A stretch of DNA of 64,000 nucleotides from the NCBI GenBank assembly GCA_027489175.1, contig JAIYAE010000014.1, positions 438,491 to 502,490 of the forward strand, written 5' to 3'. This stretch comes from Rhodobacter sp. (GTDB lineage: Bacteria > Pseudomonadota > Alphaproteobacteria > Rhodobacterales > Rhodobacteraceae). The notes under the pieces were generated by a model. That model saw only the letters and a list, made by a program, of their open reading frames with translations, searched no databases and was not told the origin of the DNA. Positions within the stretch are counted from its first letter, which is position 1, and each line of letters starts with the position of its first letter. The position numbers were made by a program, and so were the translations under genes. Below, in pieces: positions 27,866 to 39,075 of the stretch.

Positions 27866-29419
27866 TCAGCCAGCGACCCGGTCGCGCAGCACCCGGCGCA
27901 GGATCTTTCCCGAGGCAGATTTCGGCACCGCCTCGATGAAGGTGATCCCGCTGGGCAGCTTGTAGCTGGCCAGACGCGGGCGAAGCGCGTCAAGGATCGC
28001 CTCAGCTGTGATGTCGCTGCCCGGCTGGCGCACGACAAAGGCCAAGGGACGTTCGCCCGCCTCGTCATCCGGGACGCCGATCACGGCGGCATCGGCGACA
28101 CCGGGCAGACCCAGAAGTTCCGCCTCAACTTCGGCCGGTGCGACCTGGAAGCCCTTGACCTTGATCAGTTCCTTCAGCCGGTCACGGATGAAAAGATAGC
28201 CGTCCGCATCGACCGCCCCAAGATCGCCGGTGCGCAGCCAGCCGTCCTGGATCATCGCAGACGTCGCCTCGGGGCGGTTGTGATAGCCGATCATCACTTG
28301 CGGGCCCTTGACCCAAACCTCACCCGGCTGATCGGGGCCGCAATCCTGGCCGGTATCGGGATCAACGATGCGGGTCACCGTGTTCGGCGCGCTGACCCCC
28401 ACGGCACCGGGACGCGGCGCCTGGTGCGGCACGACATGGGTCAGGGGGCTAAGCTCGGTCATCCCGTAGCCCTGGATCACCGTGCAGCCCAGACGGGCAC
28501 CGACCGCGCCGGCCACATCGGCGCCAAGCGGGGCGGCGGCCGACATGATGACCTTCAGCGAGGTGAGGTCGAACTGGTCGATCATCGGATGCTTGGCTAA
28601 GGCTATGGCGACGGGCGGGGCGATATACAGCTTTTCCACCCGGTGGCGCTGGATATGGCCCAACAGCGCCTCAAGATCAAAGCGCGGCATGGTGACCAGC
28701 GCGGCCCCCCGGGCGAGGTAGGAATTCATCAGGACGTTCATGCCGTAGATGTGGAAGAACGGCAGGAAGGCAACCGTCGTCTCACCGGCCTGCACGTCCA
28801 GAAGCGGCAATCCCTGATCGACGTTCACCACCATGTTGCGGTGGCTGAGCATGACCCCCTTCGGCAGGCCTGTCGTGCCCGAGGAATAGGGCAGCGCCAG
28901 CACATGGGAATCAAGATCGACACGGACCTGCGCGGTCAGCGGGGGGCCAAGCAGGTCATCAATGCTGCGGTGACCGGGCGCTTCGCCGATGGTCAGCACC
29001 TCACGCACCGCGCTGCCTTGGATCGCGGTGGTGGCAACGGGGAGAAAGGCCGGGATCGTGACCAAAAGGACCGCCCCCGAATCCTTCAGCTGATGCGCAG
29101 CCTCGGTCGTGGTGTAGGTGGGGTTGAGGGTGGTGACCGTGGCCCCGGCCAAGGCGGCGGCGTGAAACACCACCGCATAATCGGGCGAGTTTGGCGCCAG
29201 TAAGCCAATCACCGTCCCCGGCCCCACGCCTTCGGCCTGCAGGCCCCCGGCAAGACGTTGGATGCGGTCAATGAGGGCCGCCCCCGTCAGCGCTACGCCG
29301 CTGGGCCCGTCGGTCAGCATCACCCGGTCCGCACCCTGCAGCAACCCCTCGAACAGGCGTTCGGTGATGCTGACATCGCGCAAGGGCACATCCGGCAGCG
29401 GGCTGCGGTATTCGACCAT
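27866..29419 (-). CDS. AMP-forming acyl-CoA ligase, 4-coumarate-CoA ligase-like
   Basis: The protein is about 517 residues and an ANL-superfamily enzyme: P-loop YSSGTTGLPKGVMLSH, FLPFFHIYGMN, the YGMTE A5 motif, the hinge region FIRDRLKELIKVKGFQVAP and catalytic lysine in PKSASGKILRR. It resembles 4CL/aryl or medium-chain acyl ligases; the acid substrate cannot be told. The ATG at 29419 follows GGAGGGGGG by six bases; an upstream TTG at 29437 would place that site inside the gene. Confidence 0.85.
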   Translation of the reverse strand: MVEYRSPLPDVPLRDVSITERLFEGLLQGADRVMLTDGPSGVALTGAALIDRIQRLAGGLQAEGVGPGTVIGLLAPNSPDYAVVFHAAALAGATVTTLNPTYTTTEAAHQLKDSGAVLLVTIPAFLPVATTAIQGSAVREVLTIGEAPGHRSIDDLLGPPLTAQVRVDLDSHVLALPYSSGTTGLPKGVMLSHRNMVVNVDQGLPLLDVQAGETTVAFLPFFHIYGMNVLMNSYLARGAALVTMPRFDLEALLGHIQRHRVEKLYIAPPVAIALAKHPMIDQFDLTSLKVIMSAAAPLGADVAGAVGARLGCTVIQGYGMTELSPLTHVVPHQAPRPGAVGVSAPNTVTRIVDPDTGQDCGPDQPGEVWVKGPQVMIGYHNRPEATSAMIQDGWLRTGDLGAVDADGYLFIRDRLKELIKVKGFQVAPAEVEAELLGLPGVADAAVIGVPDDEAGERPLAFVVRQPGSDITAEAILDALRPRLASYKLPSGITFIEAVPKSASGKILRRVLRDRVAG

Positions 29420-29517
29420 GGTGTTCCCCCCTCCCAAGGATTTATTGCCAACGTAGCAGCAACTTCACGATCCCAAAGGGAAAAACTGCACGGACCCGCC
29501 TTGGCCCTTACGTCAAG

Positions 29518-29877
29518 TCAGACGCCAGCAAGGACCGCAGCCATGGCAAGAGCAGCTGGAATGGTTTGCACAAACAATATCTTGCGGGCCGCTGTTAAAG
29601 CGCCATAGATCCCGGCGATGGCCACGCAGGCCAGAAAGAACAGCGCCAAAGGCTGGCCCGCGCCTGGGACCCCGGCCAAGAGGGCCCAGATCAGCCCGGC
29701 CGCCAGAAACCCGTTGTAAAGCCCCTGATTGGCGGCCAGCACCTTGGTGTTCGCAGCAAACTCGGCCGATGTACCAAAAGCCCGCCGCGCGCGGGGGCTT
29801 TCCCACAGGAACATCTCCAGCACCAGAATCCAGAGGTGCAGGATCGCGACCAGAGCGACCAGAACCGCCCCGATCAT
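29518..29877 (-). CDS. DUF1304 small membrane protein
   Basis: The 119-residue protein has four hydrophobic segments and the DUF1304 signatures HLWILVLEMFLW and NQGLYNGFLAAGLIWA. Function is unknown. Its start codon overlaps the stop of the upstream amidohydrolase by four bases, so the two are translationally coupled. Confidence 0.82.
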   Translation of the reverse strand: MIGAVLVALVAILHLWILVLEMFLWESPRARRAFGTSAEFAANTKVLAANQGLYNGFLAAGLIWALLAGVPGAGQPLALFFLACVAIAGIYGALTAARKILFVQTIPAALAMAAVLAGV

Positions 29878-31040
29878 GCCGACGGCATCCGCGCTTCGGC
29901 CATCCCGGCATACCAGCTGGAGCCGAAGGGAATAGCACTGTCATCAAAGTTGTAGGCGGGGTGGTGGACCATCGCCGTATCCCCGTTGCCGAGGAAGATA
30001 TAGGCGCCGGGGCGTTCGTTCAGCATGAAACTGAAATCCTCAGCCCCCATCAGGGGGGCGGTGTCGGTGTCAACGCGGCCCGACACGGCCATCGCAACTT
30101 CCGCTGCAAATTCAGTGTTTTGCGGGGCGTTCACAGTGACCGGGTAGCCGCGCTGATAGTGCACATCCGCCCGCGCGCCAAGCGCCATGGCGGTGCCTTC
30201 GACAATCTGGGCTATGCGCGTTTCGACATAGTCCTGCACGCCCGCATCCATGGTGCGGACGGTGCCCTTCATCTTCACGACCTGCGGGATGACGTTATGG
30301 GCGGTCGAATCGGTTTCCACCGTGCAGACGCTGACCACGACCTGCTTGAGCGGATCAACGTTGCGGCTGGCGATGGTCTGCAGCGCCACAATGATATGCG
30401 CGCTGACGACGGTGGTATCCACACAATCATGCGGCTTGGCGGCGTGACCACCTTTTCCGGTCACCACAATCTCGAACTGATCGGCTGCTGCCATCATGGC
30501 ACCGGGGCGGATCGCGAACTGTCCGACGGGGATGCCGGGCATGTTGTGCATGCCGTAGACTTCGTCGATCTTCCAACGAGTTATCAGCCCATCTTGAACC
30601 ATCTCGCGCCCGCCGCCACCGCCTTCTTCCGCCGGTTGGAAGATGCAGACCACGGTGCCATCAAAATTCCGCGTCTCGGCCAGGTATTTCGCGGCGCCGA
30701 GCAGCATGGCGGTGTGGCCGTCATGCCCACAGGCGTGCATCTTGCCCGGGTTTTTTGAGGCATAGGGGACCCCCGTCTGTTCCTTGATGGGCAGCGCGTC
30801 CATGTCGGCGCGCAGGCCGATAGTTCGGCCCTTGGTGTCGGTCTGGCCCTTGATCACCGCGACAACGCCAGTGCGACCGATGCCTTCCACCACTTCGTCA
30901 CAGCCGAAACTGCGGCACAGGTCGGCGACCTTGGCAGCGGTGCGGTGGACGTCGAAAAGCAGCTCCGGATGTTCGTGGAAATCCCGGCGCCAGGCGGTAA
31001 TTTCCGGAAGCAGTTCGGCGAAACGGTTCTTCGGGGGCAT
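29874..31040 (-). CDS. M20D amidohydrolase (hippurate hydrolase/aminoacylase-like)
   Basis: The 388-residue enzyme has the M20D metal-site motifs RADMDALPIKEQTG, HACGHDGHTAMLLG and QPAEEGGGGGREM, with the terminal MGAEDFSFML. It should hydrolyse N-acylated amino acids. The ATG at 31040 follows GGAG by seven bases; the open frame above it lacks a protein-like sequence. Nearby ArgE-like deacylase and peptide transporter genes support a role in modified amino-acid use. Confidence 0.88.
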   Translation of the reverse strand: MPPKNRFAELLPEITAWRRDFHEHPELLFDVHRTAAKVADLCRSFGCDEVVEGIGRTGVVAVIKGQTDTKGRTIGLRADMDALPIKEQTGVPYASKNPGKMHACGHDGHTAMLLGAAKYLAETRNFDGTVVCIFQPAEEGGGGGREMVQDGLITRWKIDEVYGMHNMPGIPVGQFAIRPGAMMAAADQFEIVVTGKGGHAAKPHDCVDTTVVSAHIIVALQTIASRNVDPLKQVVVSVCTVETDSTAHNVIPQVVKMKGTVRTMDAGVQDYVETRIAQIVEGTAMALGARADVHYQRGYPVTVNAPQNTEFAAEVAMAVSGRVDTDTAPLMGAEDFSFMLNERPGAYIFLGNGDTAMVHHPAYNFDDSAIPFGSSWYAGMAEARMPSA

Positions 31041-31092
31041 GAGGTGACTCCTTTGCCGAAAGGGTGATCCCAAACCGGCGGTTGTGCAAGGG

Positions 31093-32340
31093 TCAGCCGA
31101 AGCGCCGCCGCGCCTCCAACGCGAGGCCCGTGCCGACCGACCCCAGCATGTCACCCGTGGCGATGGAGGCCTCTGGCAGCACCCCACGCACCGCCGCGCG
31201 CAGGACCGGCAGTTGGCTTGAGCCGCCGGTCAGAAAAGCCGTGCCGATCCGGTCGGGCGTCAGGCCGGCATCGGCCACAACCCTTGTCAGCAGCGCGTTG
31301 ATCCGGGTGATGGGCGCTTCCACCGCCGCCTCGAACCCTTCACGCCGCAAGATCGGGTTTGGCCCGCCGGTCAGGTCTGACATCGGCAGGCGGGTGGCCT
31401 GATCATCCGACAGGGCCACCTTCGCCGCCTCAACCCGCATCGCCAGCGCATGCCCGTGACGGCCGTTCACGACGCGGATCATCCGGTCAATCCGGTCGGG
31501 CTGATCGGCCACCAGCCGCAGCGCTTTCAGGTCGTTGGCCGTGCGCGCGGTGTAAAGCGCATTGATCCGGTGCCAGGTGGCAAGGTCCAGATAGTAGTGC
31601 CGGGGCATGGTGCCGCCGCCCTTGGTGGGGGCAAGGTAGCCCAAATGCGGCAAAGCCTCGGCCAGAGACAGAAGTCGGTCGAAATCCGTGCCACCGACGC
31701 GAATCCCGTCATTGGCAAGGATATCGCTGCTGCGGTCGGGCAGCGCCGCCCTGCCCGGCCCCACGCGCACGACCGACACGTCCGAGGTGCCGCCGCCGAT
31801 GTCGACGATCAGCACCAATTCCTCCTTCGGCGCGGTCTGTTCGTAATGGAGGGCTGCGGCGATGGGCTCAAACTGGAACGCCACCTCGGTCCAGCCGCAA
31901 TCACGGGCAATCTCGGCCAGCGTCGCCTCGGCGGCGGCATCGGCGGCGGGGTCGTCATCAACGAAATGGACCGGGCGGCCAAGGACGACCTTGCCGCCGG
32001 GGGCAGCGGCCTGTTGCGCGGCACGCAGGTGGCCGATGAAGCGCGACAGAACCTCACGGAACGAAATCGCCCTGCCCCCAACAGCGGTCTTGTCGTGGAT
32101 CAGGCCAGAGCCGAGGGTGGATTTCAGGCCGCGCATCAGGCGGCCCTCCTCCCCCTCTAGGTAAGCCGCGATGGCGGCGCGGCCGAACAGCGGCGGTGCG
32201 CCTTCGGTCTGCCAGAACACGGCGGAGGGCAACGTGGGCGACCCCTCCTCCAGCGCCAGAAGCCGCGCGCCGGTGCTGTCGGCAAGGCCAACGGTGGAGT
32301 TCGAGGTGCCAAAGTCGATGCCGCAGGCTGTATGGGTCAT
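31093..32340 (-). CDS. Short Hsp70/actin-fold protein, YegD-like
   Basis: The 415-residue protein contains the Hsp70 nucleotide-binding domain only: phosphate 1 GIDFGTSNSTVGLA, phosphate 2 VLIVDIGGGTSDVSVVR and the adenosine motif FLTGGSSQLPVLRAA. The substrate-binding domain and lid of DnaK are absent, as in E. coli YegD. No DnaJ or GrpE partner is close. The role is unknown; it may be an ATP-dependent assembly factor. Confidence 0.87.
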   Translation of the reverse strand: MTHTACGIDFGTSNSTVGLADSTGARLLALEEGSPTLPSAVFWQTEGAPPLFGRAAIAAYLEGEEGRLMRGLKSTLGSGLIHDKTAVGGRAISFREVLSRFIGHLRAAQQAAAPGGKVVLGRPVHFVDDDPAADAAAEATLAEIARDCGWTEVAFQFEPIAAALHYEQTAPKEELVLIVDIGGGTSDVSVVRVGPGRAALPDRSSDILANDGIRVGGTDFDRLLSLAEALPHLGYLAPTKGGGTMPRHYYLDLATWHRINALYTARTANDLKALRLVADQPDRIDRMIRVVNGRHGHALAMRVEAAKVALSDDQATRLPMSDLTGGPNPILRREGFEAAVEAPITRINALLTRVVADAGLTPDRIGTAFLTGGSSQLPVLRAAVRGVLPEASIATGDMLGSVGTGLALEARRRFG

Positions 32341-32418
32341 GGGCGCGCCTTCTGGAATCGGGCGGCACGGGTAGCGGGGCGGGCCTGTGATGTAAAGGCG
32401 TCCCGCTGCGTTTGCGGG

Positions 32419-33762
32419 CTAAAGGCTGGGGCCGGGGGCGATTTTCGAACCGTCGCTGAAGCGGGCAAAGCGGAAGCGCGAAAGGTCATGGCCAATGTGC
32501 CCGCCGGTCACAAGGTCGGCGATCACGCGGCCCATTCCGGGGCCGATGCCGAAGCCATGCCCGCTCATCCCAGTGGCGATCGTCAGGCCGGAGATCGGGG
32601 CATGGTCGACGATGGGGACGACATCAGGCAGCGTGTCGATCATCCCCCCCCAGGCCGTGCGGAGCTTGGGGCGACCCAGGGATGGGAAGGCGCGGGCGAA
32701 GGCGTCCTGCACCCTTCCCAGCGTTTTCAGGTTGGGCGCGGGGTTCAGGATGCGCGTGGCTTCAAAGGGTGTTGCCTCATCATCGGACCAGCGGCGCGGG
32801 GTGCCCCAGGCGTCGGGAAACCCTTTCGGGGCCATGGGACGGAACGTGGCAGAGCGGTATTCCTTTTTCAGAACCGCAACATAGGCCCCGAAGGACCGAA
32901 AGGAATCGGGGCCGATGAAGAAGTCATGCTCCGACCCGCCCGGCGCGATGGAGTAGCCGCCATCGGCGCGGCGGCGGAAGGCAAAGTCGTCGTCAGCCGC
33001 ATTGCCGAGGAAAATCTCCGGCATCGGTTCGGTCGCGGCGACCGAGGCGAGGACGGAAAGCTGCGGGATACGGATACCGTGGCGGGCAAGGAAAAGGCGT
33101 GACCAGGCCCCGGTTGCCAAGACGACATGGTCGCAGGCAATGCGGCCCGCTTCGGTGACCACCCCGGCCACGCGGCCTGCCGCAATGTCCAGCGCGCGCA
33201 CAGCACAGGCTTCGCGGATCGCCACCCCCTGCCCTTGCGCGGCGGCGGCGAGGGTGGGGACAGCCACCCAAGGCTCTGCCCGGGCATCGGAGGCGGTGTA
33301 GAGGGCCCCTTTCCACGGGGCGACGGCGCCTTTCAGCATGGAAAGCGTCTCGGCCCCGGTCAGCAGGCGGGTATCAAGCTGGTGCGCGCGGGCGTGGTCC
33401 AGCCATGCCTCAAACCCCGCAATCTCACGGTCGGTCTTGGCGAGGTAGAGGACGCCGGTCTGGCGGAAACCCAGCCCCTCGCCAAACTCGGCCGCGAGGG
33501 TTTTCCAGATCGACAGGCTTTCCACCATGATCGGCAATTCGCCCGGGTCGCGGCCCTGCTGGCGCACCCAGCCCCAGTTGCGCCCAGACTGTTCGCCCGC
33601 GATCCGGCCCTTTTCGCACAAGGTCACCGTCAGGCCCTTTTTGCGCAGGAACCAGGCGGTCATGACGCCGATGACACCGCCGCCGATCACCACCACATCC
33701 GACCGCGCGGGCAGCGGGTCGGCAAAGCGGACGGGGGTGGCGTCGTGGATCGGGAAGGTCAT
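32419..33762 (-). CDS. DAO-family FAD-dependent amino-acid oxidoreductase
   Basis: The 447-residue flavoprotein has the FAD-binding VVVIGGGVIGVMTAWFLRKKG, an ERGRIA-like CEKGRIAGEQSGRNWGWVRQQ block, and the C-terminal ATGMSGHGFGIGPGMGRVIAD. It should oxidise an amine or D-amino acid; substrate is uncertain. Its start overlaps the stop of the ArgE-like gene by four bases (ATGA), so it is translated from the same message. Confidence 0.82.
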   Translation of the reverse strand: MTFPIHDATPVRFADPLPARSDVVVIGGGVIGVMTAWFLRKKGLTVTLCEKGRIAGEQSGRNWGWVRQQGRDPGELPIMVESLSIWKTLAAEFGEGLGFRQTGVLYLAKTDREIAGFEAWLDHARAHQLDTRLLTGAETLSMLKGAVAPWKGALYTASDARAEPWVAVPTLAAAAQGQGVAIREACAVRALDIAAGRVAGVVTEAGRIACDHVVLATGAWSRLFLARHGIRIPQLSVLASVAATEPMPEIFLGNAADDDFAFRRRADGGYSIAPGGSEHDFFIGPDSFRSFGAYVAVLKKEYRSATFRPMAPKGFPDAWGTPRRWSDDEATPFEATRILNPAPNLKTLGRVQDAFARAFPSLGRPKLRTAWGGMIDTLPDVVPIVDHAPISGLTIATGMSGHGFGIGPGMGRVIADLVTGGHIGHDLSRFRFARFSDGSKIAPGPSL

Positions 33763-34922
33763 CTCAACGCGTCCAGAAGGCCTTCCATGAAACGGTGACC
33801 GGCTTCAAACTCTGATACGGCCAGAAATTCATCCGGCTGGTGCGCCTGGGCAATGTCGCCCGGGCCGCAGACGACGGCGGAATAGCCCGCCTCCTGGAAC
33901 TGGCCAGCCTCAGTGCCATAGCTGACGACGCCAGTGGTGTTGGCCCCGGTCAGGCGGCGGACAAGGGCCTCGGCCGGGCCGTCAACCTCAGGCACCAAGG
34001 CCGGGACGCCGAAGAAGCGGTCAAGATGAACGCCAGCCTCTGGCCGCACGGCCTTCAGGGCAGCATCAAGGCGGGCGGCTTCAGCCTGGAAGGCGGCCTC
34101 GTAGGCGGTGATGTCTTCACCCGGGACCACGCGCATTTCCACGGCAAAGCGGCAGTCGGCGGCGGTGATGTTGTGGGCGGTGCCGCCCTCGATCATGCCG
34201 ACATGCAGCGTGGTGAAGGGCGGCACGAACTGCGCCGCCACCGTGCCGGGTGTGCGGGACTGGATTTCCGCGTTCTGGTCATTGACCCAGCCGATCAATC
34301 GCGCCCCTTCCATGATGGCAGACACGCCGTAAGGCAGCAGCGAGGAGTGAACCTCGAACCCCTTCACATGCACATGATAGCCGGTGCCACCCTTGTGCCC
34401 GGTGATGAGGGACATCAGCGACGGCTCGCCCACGATCACCGCGCCGCCCTTGGGCAGGACGCCCTGCATCGCGGCAATCATCGGGGGCGCGCCGGTGCAG
34501 CCGATCTCTTCGTCGTAGCTCAGTGCCAGTTGCAGGGGCGTTGTCAGGCCCCGGTGCTGGCCTTCCACCAGCGCCCAGATTGCAAGCGCCACATACCCTT
34601 TCATGTCGCAGGTCCCGCGACCGTAAAGGCGGCCGTCACGTTCGGTCACGGTCCAAGGGTCGGTCGTCCACGTCTGGCCATCGACCGGCACCACGTCGGA
34701 ATGGCCCGACAGCACCACAGCCCCCGGCACCCAGGGCCCGACATGGGCGAAAAGCGCCGCTTTCTGGCGGTCTTCGTTCCAGTGCCGGTGCGACCTGATT
34801 CCGTGACTGGCCAGATAGCCGTCCAGCCAGTCGATCAGGTCAAGGTTCGACCCGCGGCTGACCGTGGGGAAGCTGACCAGACGGTCAAGGATCTGACGTG
34901 GCGTCAGCGCCGTCGTGGCCAT
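33759..34922 (-). CDS. ArgE-like M20 deacylase (acetylornithine deacetylase family)
   Basis: The 387-residue enzyme shows M20 metal ligands in SGHSDVVPVDG, GRGTCDMKGYVA and YDEEIGCTGAPPMI, and the ArgE-type CGPGDIAQAHQPDEF. The ATG at 34922 gives a normal length; a much longer open frame to 35237 crosses the promoter region of the divergent transporter. Context with an amino-acid oxidase suggests catabolism of an N-acyl or D-amino acid rather than arginine biosynthesis. Confidence 0.83.
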   Translation of the reverse strand: MATTALTPRQILDRLVSFPTVSRGSNLDLIDWLDGYLASHGIRSHRHWNEDRQKAALFAHVGPWVPGAVVLSGHSDVVPVDGQTWTTDPWTVTERDGRLYGRGTCDMKGYVALAIWALVEGQHRGLTTPLQLALSYDEEIGCTGAPPMIAAMQGVLPKGGAVIVGEPSLMSLITGHKGGTGYHVHVKGFEVHSSLLPYGVSAIMEGARLIGWVNDQNAEIQSRTPGTVAAQFVPPFTTLHVGMIEGGTAHNITAADCRFAVEMRVVPGEDITAYEAAFQAEAARLDAALKAVRPEAGVHLDRFFGVPALVPEVDGPAEALVRRLTGANTTGVVSYGTEAGQFQEAGYSAVVCGPGDIAQAHQPDEFLAVSEFEAGHRFMEGLLDALR

Positions 34923-35081
34923 GTGAATTCCGTGCTCCCATATCTTGTGGTCAGACTGTGGGTTGGGTCTCGGACTGTCAATATCTGGCGAAGTGCCCGG
35001 CGGATCGGTCATTCTGCCAAAGGAAGGCTGTGGAACTGCGCAAGAAATCGGGATTGATAGAGGGCGGAAAATGCGAAACAG

Positions 35082-35136
35082 TTGACGGACCAGCGGGCAA
35101 CCGGTGGTTGACGGGGTCAAAAAGACCCAAGAATAA
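35082..35136 (+). promoter_or_regulatory. Possible promoter region of the peptide transporter operon
   Basis: Two TTGACG hexamers (35082-35087 and 35108-35113) lie upstream of the first transporter gene. The second is followed by an A-rich stretch and GAATAACA at -10 distance, and by a GGGTC-A5-GACCC mini-hairpin. The -10 match is weak, so this is only a suggestion. Confidence 0.3.
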
Positions 35137-35178
35137 CAAGACCTAACAACAAATAAGAAACGACGCGGGGAGTATTTG

Positions 35179-36202
<1,024 letters not shown>

Positions 36203-36210
<8 letters not shown>

Positions 36211-37273
36211 CGCGACCCCGCTTTCGACCAAGGGCAGCCCGCTGGTTCAGGTCGAAGGCCTGAAGATGCATTTCCCGATCTATTCGGGCATCCTGCGCCG
36301 CCATACCGGCGATGTGAAGGCCGTCGACGGTGTGTCGTTCAGCATCAACGCCGGGGAAACCCTGGGCCTCGTCGGCGAATCCGGTTGCGGCAAGTCCACC
36401 GTGGGCCGCACCCTCCTGCGGCTTTATGAGCCGACGGCCGGCCGCGTGGTGATCGACGGTGAGGATGTCGCCAGCCTCTCGCCCGAAGACCTGCGCAAGA
36501 AACGCCCGGCCATGCAGATGGTGTTTCAAGACCCGCAGGCCAGCCTGAACCCGCGGATGACCCTAAGCCGGATCATCAGCGAACCCCTTGACGAACACAC
36601 CGACTGGGCCGAGGCGAAGAAGCTGGCCCGCGTGCATGAATTGATGGATGCCGTTGGCCTGAACCGCCGCTTTGACAACCGTTTCCCGCACGAATTTTCG
36701 GGCGGGCAGCGCCAGAGGATCGGGATCGCCCGCGCCTTGGCCCTGAACCCCAAGTTCATTGTCTGTGATGAACCGATCGCGGCATTGGACGTGTCGATCC
36801 AGGCGCAGGTGGTCAACCTCTTGGAGGATTTGCAGGAAAAGCTGGGGCTGACCTATCTGTTCATCAGCCACGATCTGTCGATGGTGCGCCACATCGCTGA
36901 CCGGGTGGCGGTCATGTATCTGGGCAAGATCGCCGAGCTTAGCCCCCGCGACGCCCTCTACAGCCGCCCCTTGCACCCCTACGCCGAGGCGCTTTTGTCG
37001 GCCGTGAACGAACCCGATCCCGCGCTGGCCGCCAATCGCCGCCGGATCATCCTGACGGGCGACGTGCCATCGCCCGCCAACCCGCCAAAAGGGTGCAACT
37101 TCTGCACCCGCTGTCCCAAGGTGATGGACATCTGCCGCACGGTGAAGCCCGACCTGATCGAGGTTGAACCGCAGCGCTTTGTCGCCTGTCACCTGTATCC
37201 GAATAACCTTGCCGCCGGATCAACCGGCGCATCCGAGGCAACAGAGCGTAACCAACAAGGAGTAACCCGATGA
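36203..37273 (+). CDS. Peptide ABC transporter ATP-binding protein DppF-like
   Basis: The 356-residue ATPase is the second nucleotide-binding subunit: Walker [10 protein letters not shown], signature [10 protein letters not shown], Walker [13 protein letters not shown], plus the C-terminal [14 protein letters not shown] cysteine-rich end. It overlaps the DppD-like gene by 8 bases and the binding-protein gene by 4. A D-F heterodimer powers the two permeases encoded downstream. Confidence 0.93.
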
Positions 37274-38973
37274 AACTGACAACCGCCCTGATGGGCGCCG
37301 TCGCCGCGCTGGCCTTTGCGCCCGCGGCCTTTGCCGAGCGCGGGGCTGACGGCAACGTCAACGTGCTGTACTGGCAGGCACCCTCGATCCTGAACCCCTA
37401 TCTCAGCTCGGGCACCAAGGATGTCGAGGCCTCTTCGCTGATCCTCGATGGCCTGGCCGGATTTGACGAAAAGGGCGTGGTCTTCCCGCGTCTGGCAGAG
37501 TCGATCCCGACCGTTGAAAACGGCGGCATCTCGGCCGACCTGACCCAGATCACCTGGAAGCTGAAGCCCGGCCTGCTGTGGTCGGACGGCACGCCCGTCA
37601 CCTCGGCCGACGCGAAGTTCACCTATGAATATTGCACCCACCCCGAAGGTGGTTGCGCGCAGGCTGCCCGCTACGAAGGCATCTCCTCGATCGAGACGCC
37701 GGACGATCTGACCATCGTCATCACCTTCGCCGCGCCGAAGCCGAACCCCTACACCGCCTTCGTCGGCGGCACCTCGCCCATCCTGCAGGCGGCGCAGTTC
37801 GCCAACTGCCTCGGTGCGGCAGCCTCGACCTGCACCGAGCAGAACTTCAAGCCGATCGGCACCGGCCCCTTCATGGTCACCGACTTCAAGGTCAATGACG
37901 TTGTGACCCTGGCTGCCAACCCGAACTACCGCGATCCGGCCAAGCCCGCTTTCGCCACGATGACGCTGAAAGGCGGCGGCGACGCTGCAGCAGCAGCCCG
38001 TGCCGTGCTGGAAACCGGCGAATTCGACTATGCCTGGAACACCCAGATCAACCCCGAACAGCAGATGCAGATGGCGGCCGCCGGCAAGGGCGTGCTCTTG
38101 AACGGCTTCGGCACGCTGGTTGAGCGGATCGAGATGAACCAGACCAACCCCTCGCCGGACCTTCCGGAAGGTGAGCGGTCGACCACCAAGCATCCGCACC
38201 CGTTCCTGACCGACATCCGCGTGCGCAAAGCGCTGTCGATGGCGATTGACCGGCAGATCTTGGTCGACATCGGCTATGGCGCTGCAGGTCGTCCGACCTG
38301 CAACCTGGTGCCCGCGCCGGAACTCTTCGCCTCGCCGAACACCGACTGCCTCGTGCAGGACATGGAAGGCGCCAAGGCCCTCCTGGAAGAAGCCGGCTGG
38401 GTTGACGCCGATGGCGACGGCATCCGTGAGAAGGACGGCATGCCGCTGAAGATCCTCTACCAGACCTCGACCAACCCGGTCCGTCAGGACTTCCAGGCGG
38501 TCATCAAGGATTGGTGGACCGAGCTTGGCGTGGACGTCGAACTGAAGAACATCGACGCGTCGGTCTTCTTCGGCGGCGATGCGGGTTCGCCCGACACGTT
38601 CCAGAAGTTCTATGCGGACGTGGAAATGTACGCCAACAACTTCGACGGCACCGACCCGGAACCCTATCTGGCGCAGTACAAGTGCGACAAGATCCCGGGC
38701 CCGGAAAACCAGTGGCAGGGCGAAAACATCAACCGCTTCTGCGACCCGGCCTATGACGCCCTGGTCGACGAGCTGTCGAAGACCTCGGACATGGCCAAGC
38801 GCGGTGAAATCGCGATCCGCCTGAACGAAATGCTGACGAAAGACACCTACATCGTGGTTCCGCTGGTGGACCGCGGCCGTCTGTCGGCAGCTTCGAACAC
38901 CCTTGGCGGCGTGGTCCTGAACACCTGGGACACCGAGCTGTGGAACGCGCAGGACTGGTTCCGCGTGAAGTGA
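37270..38973 (+). CDS. Family 5 peptide-binding protein (DppA/OppA-like)
   Basis: The 567-residue periplasmic receptor has a signal peptide ([20 protein letters not shown], cleavage after AFA) and the family pattern: [35 protein letters not shown], and [14 protein letters not shown]. Codon use is more uniform than in neighbours, fitting high expression. The start overlaps the DppF-like stop. Two stem-loops directly after the stop probably raise its message above that of the permeases. Ligand is a peptide or similar; not determinable. Confidence 0.92.
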   Translation: MKLTTALMGAVAALAFAPAAFAERGADGNVNVLYWQAPSILNPYLSSGTKDVEASSLILDGLAGFDEKGVVFPRLAESIPTVENGGISADLTQITWKLKPGLLWSDGTPVTSADAKFTYEYCTHPEGGCAQAARYEGISSIETPDDLTIVITFAAPKPNPYTAFVGGTSPILQAAQFANCLGAAASTCTEQNFKPIGTGPFMVTDFKVNDVVTLAANPNYRDPAKPAFATMTLKGGGDAAAAARAVLETGEFDYAWNTQINPEQQMQMAAAGKGVLLNGFGTLVERIEMNQTNPSPDLPEGERSTTKHPHPFLTDIRVRKALSMAIDRQILVDIGYGAAGRPTCNLVPAPELFASPNTDCLVQDMEGAKALLEEAGWVDADGDGIREKDGMPLKILYQTSTNPVRQDFQAVIKDWWTELGVDVELKNIDASVFFGGDAGSPDTFQKFYADVEMYANNFDGTDPEPYLAQYKCDKIPGPENQWQGENINRFCDPAYDALVDELSKTSDMAKRGEIAIRLNEMLTKDTYIVVPLVDRGRLSAASNTLGGVVLNTWDTELWNAQDWFRVK

Positions 38974-38983
38974 TCTGAACGGT

Positions 38984-39007
38984 AGGATGGGCAGTATTGC
39001 CCATCCT
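38984..39007 (+). other. Stem-loop 1 after the binding-protein gene
   Basis: AGGATGGGCA (38984-38993) and TGCCCATCCT (38998-39007) form a perfect 10-bp stem with loop GTAT, 10 bases after the stop codon. There is no following T-run, so it is better explained as a 3' mRNA protector or partial terminator. Confidence 0.6.
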
Positions 39008-39010
39008 GCG

Positions 39011-39034
39011 GGCGGGGGCCAACCGGCCCCCGCC
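39011..39034 (+). other. Stem-loop 2 after the binding-protein gene
   Basis: GGCGGGGGCC (39011-39020) and GGCCCCCGCC (39025-39034) form a perfect 10-bp, all G-C stem with loop AACC, three bases after stem-loop 1. Its hairpin resembles that of the dispersed repeat at 10500 and 17282 but the conserved tail is missing. Confidence 0.6.
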
Positions 39035-39075
39035 ACCCCCCTTCCCCGCAGACTGTTGATCCGAGGCGCCCGCCC

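Noticed and set aside
39011..39034. Third copy of the dispersed GC-hairpin repeat
   Set aside because: The stem resembles the repeat but the conserved GGGATATTT..GCCAGAATGA tail is missing, so it is treated as an independent operon stem-loop.
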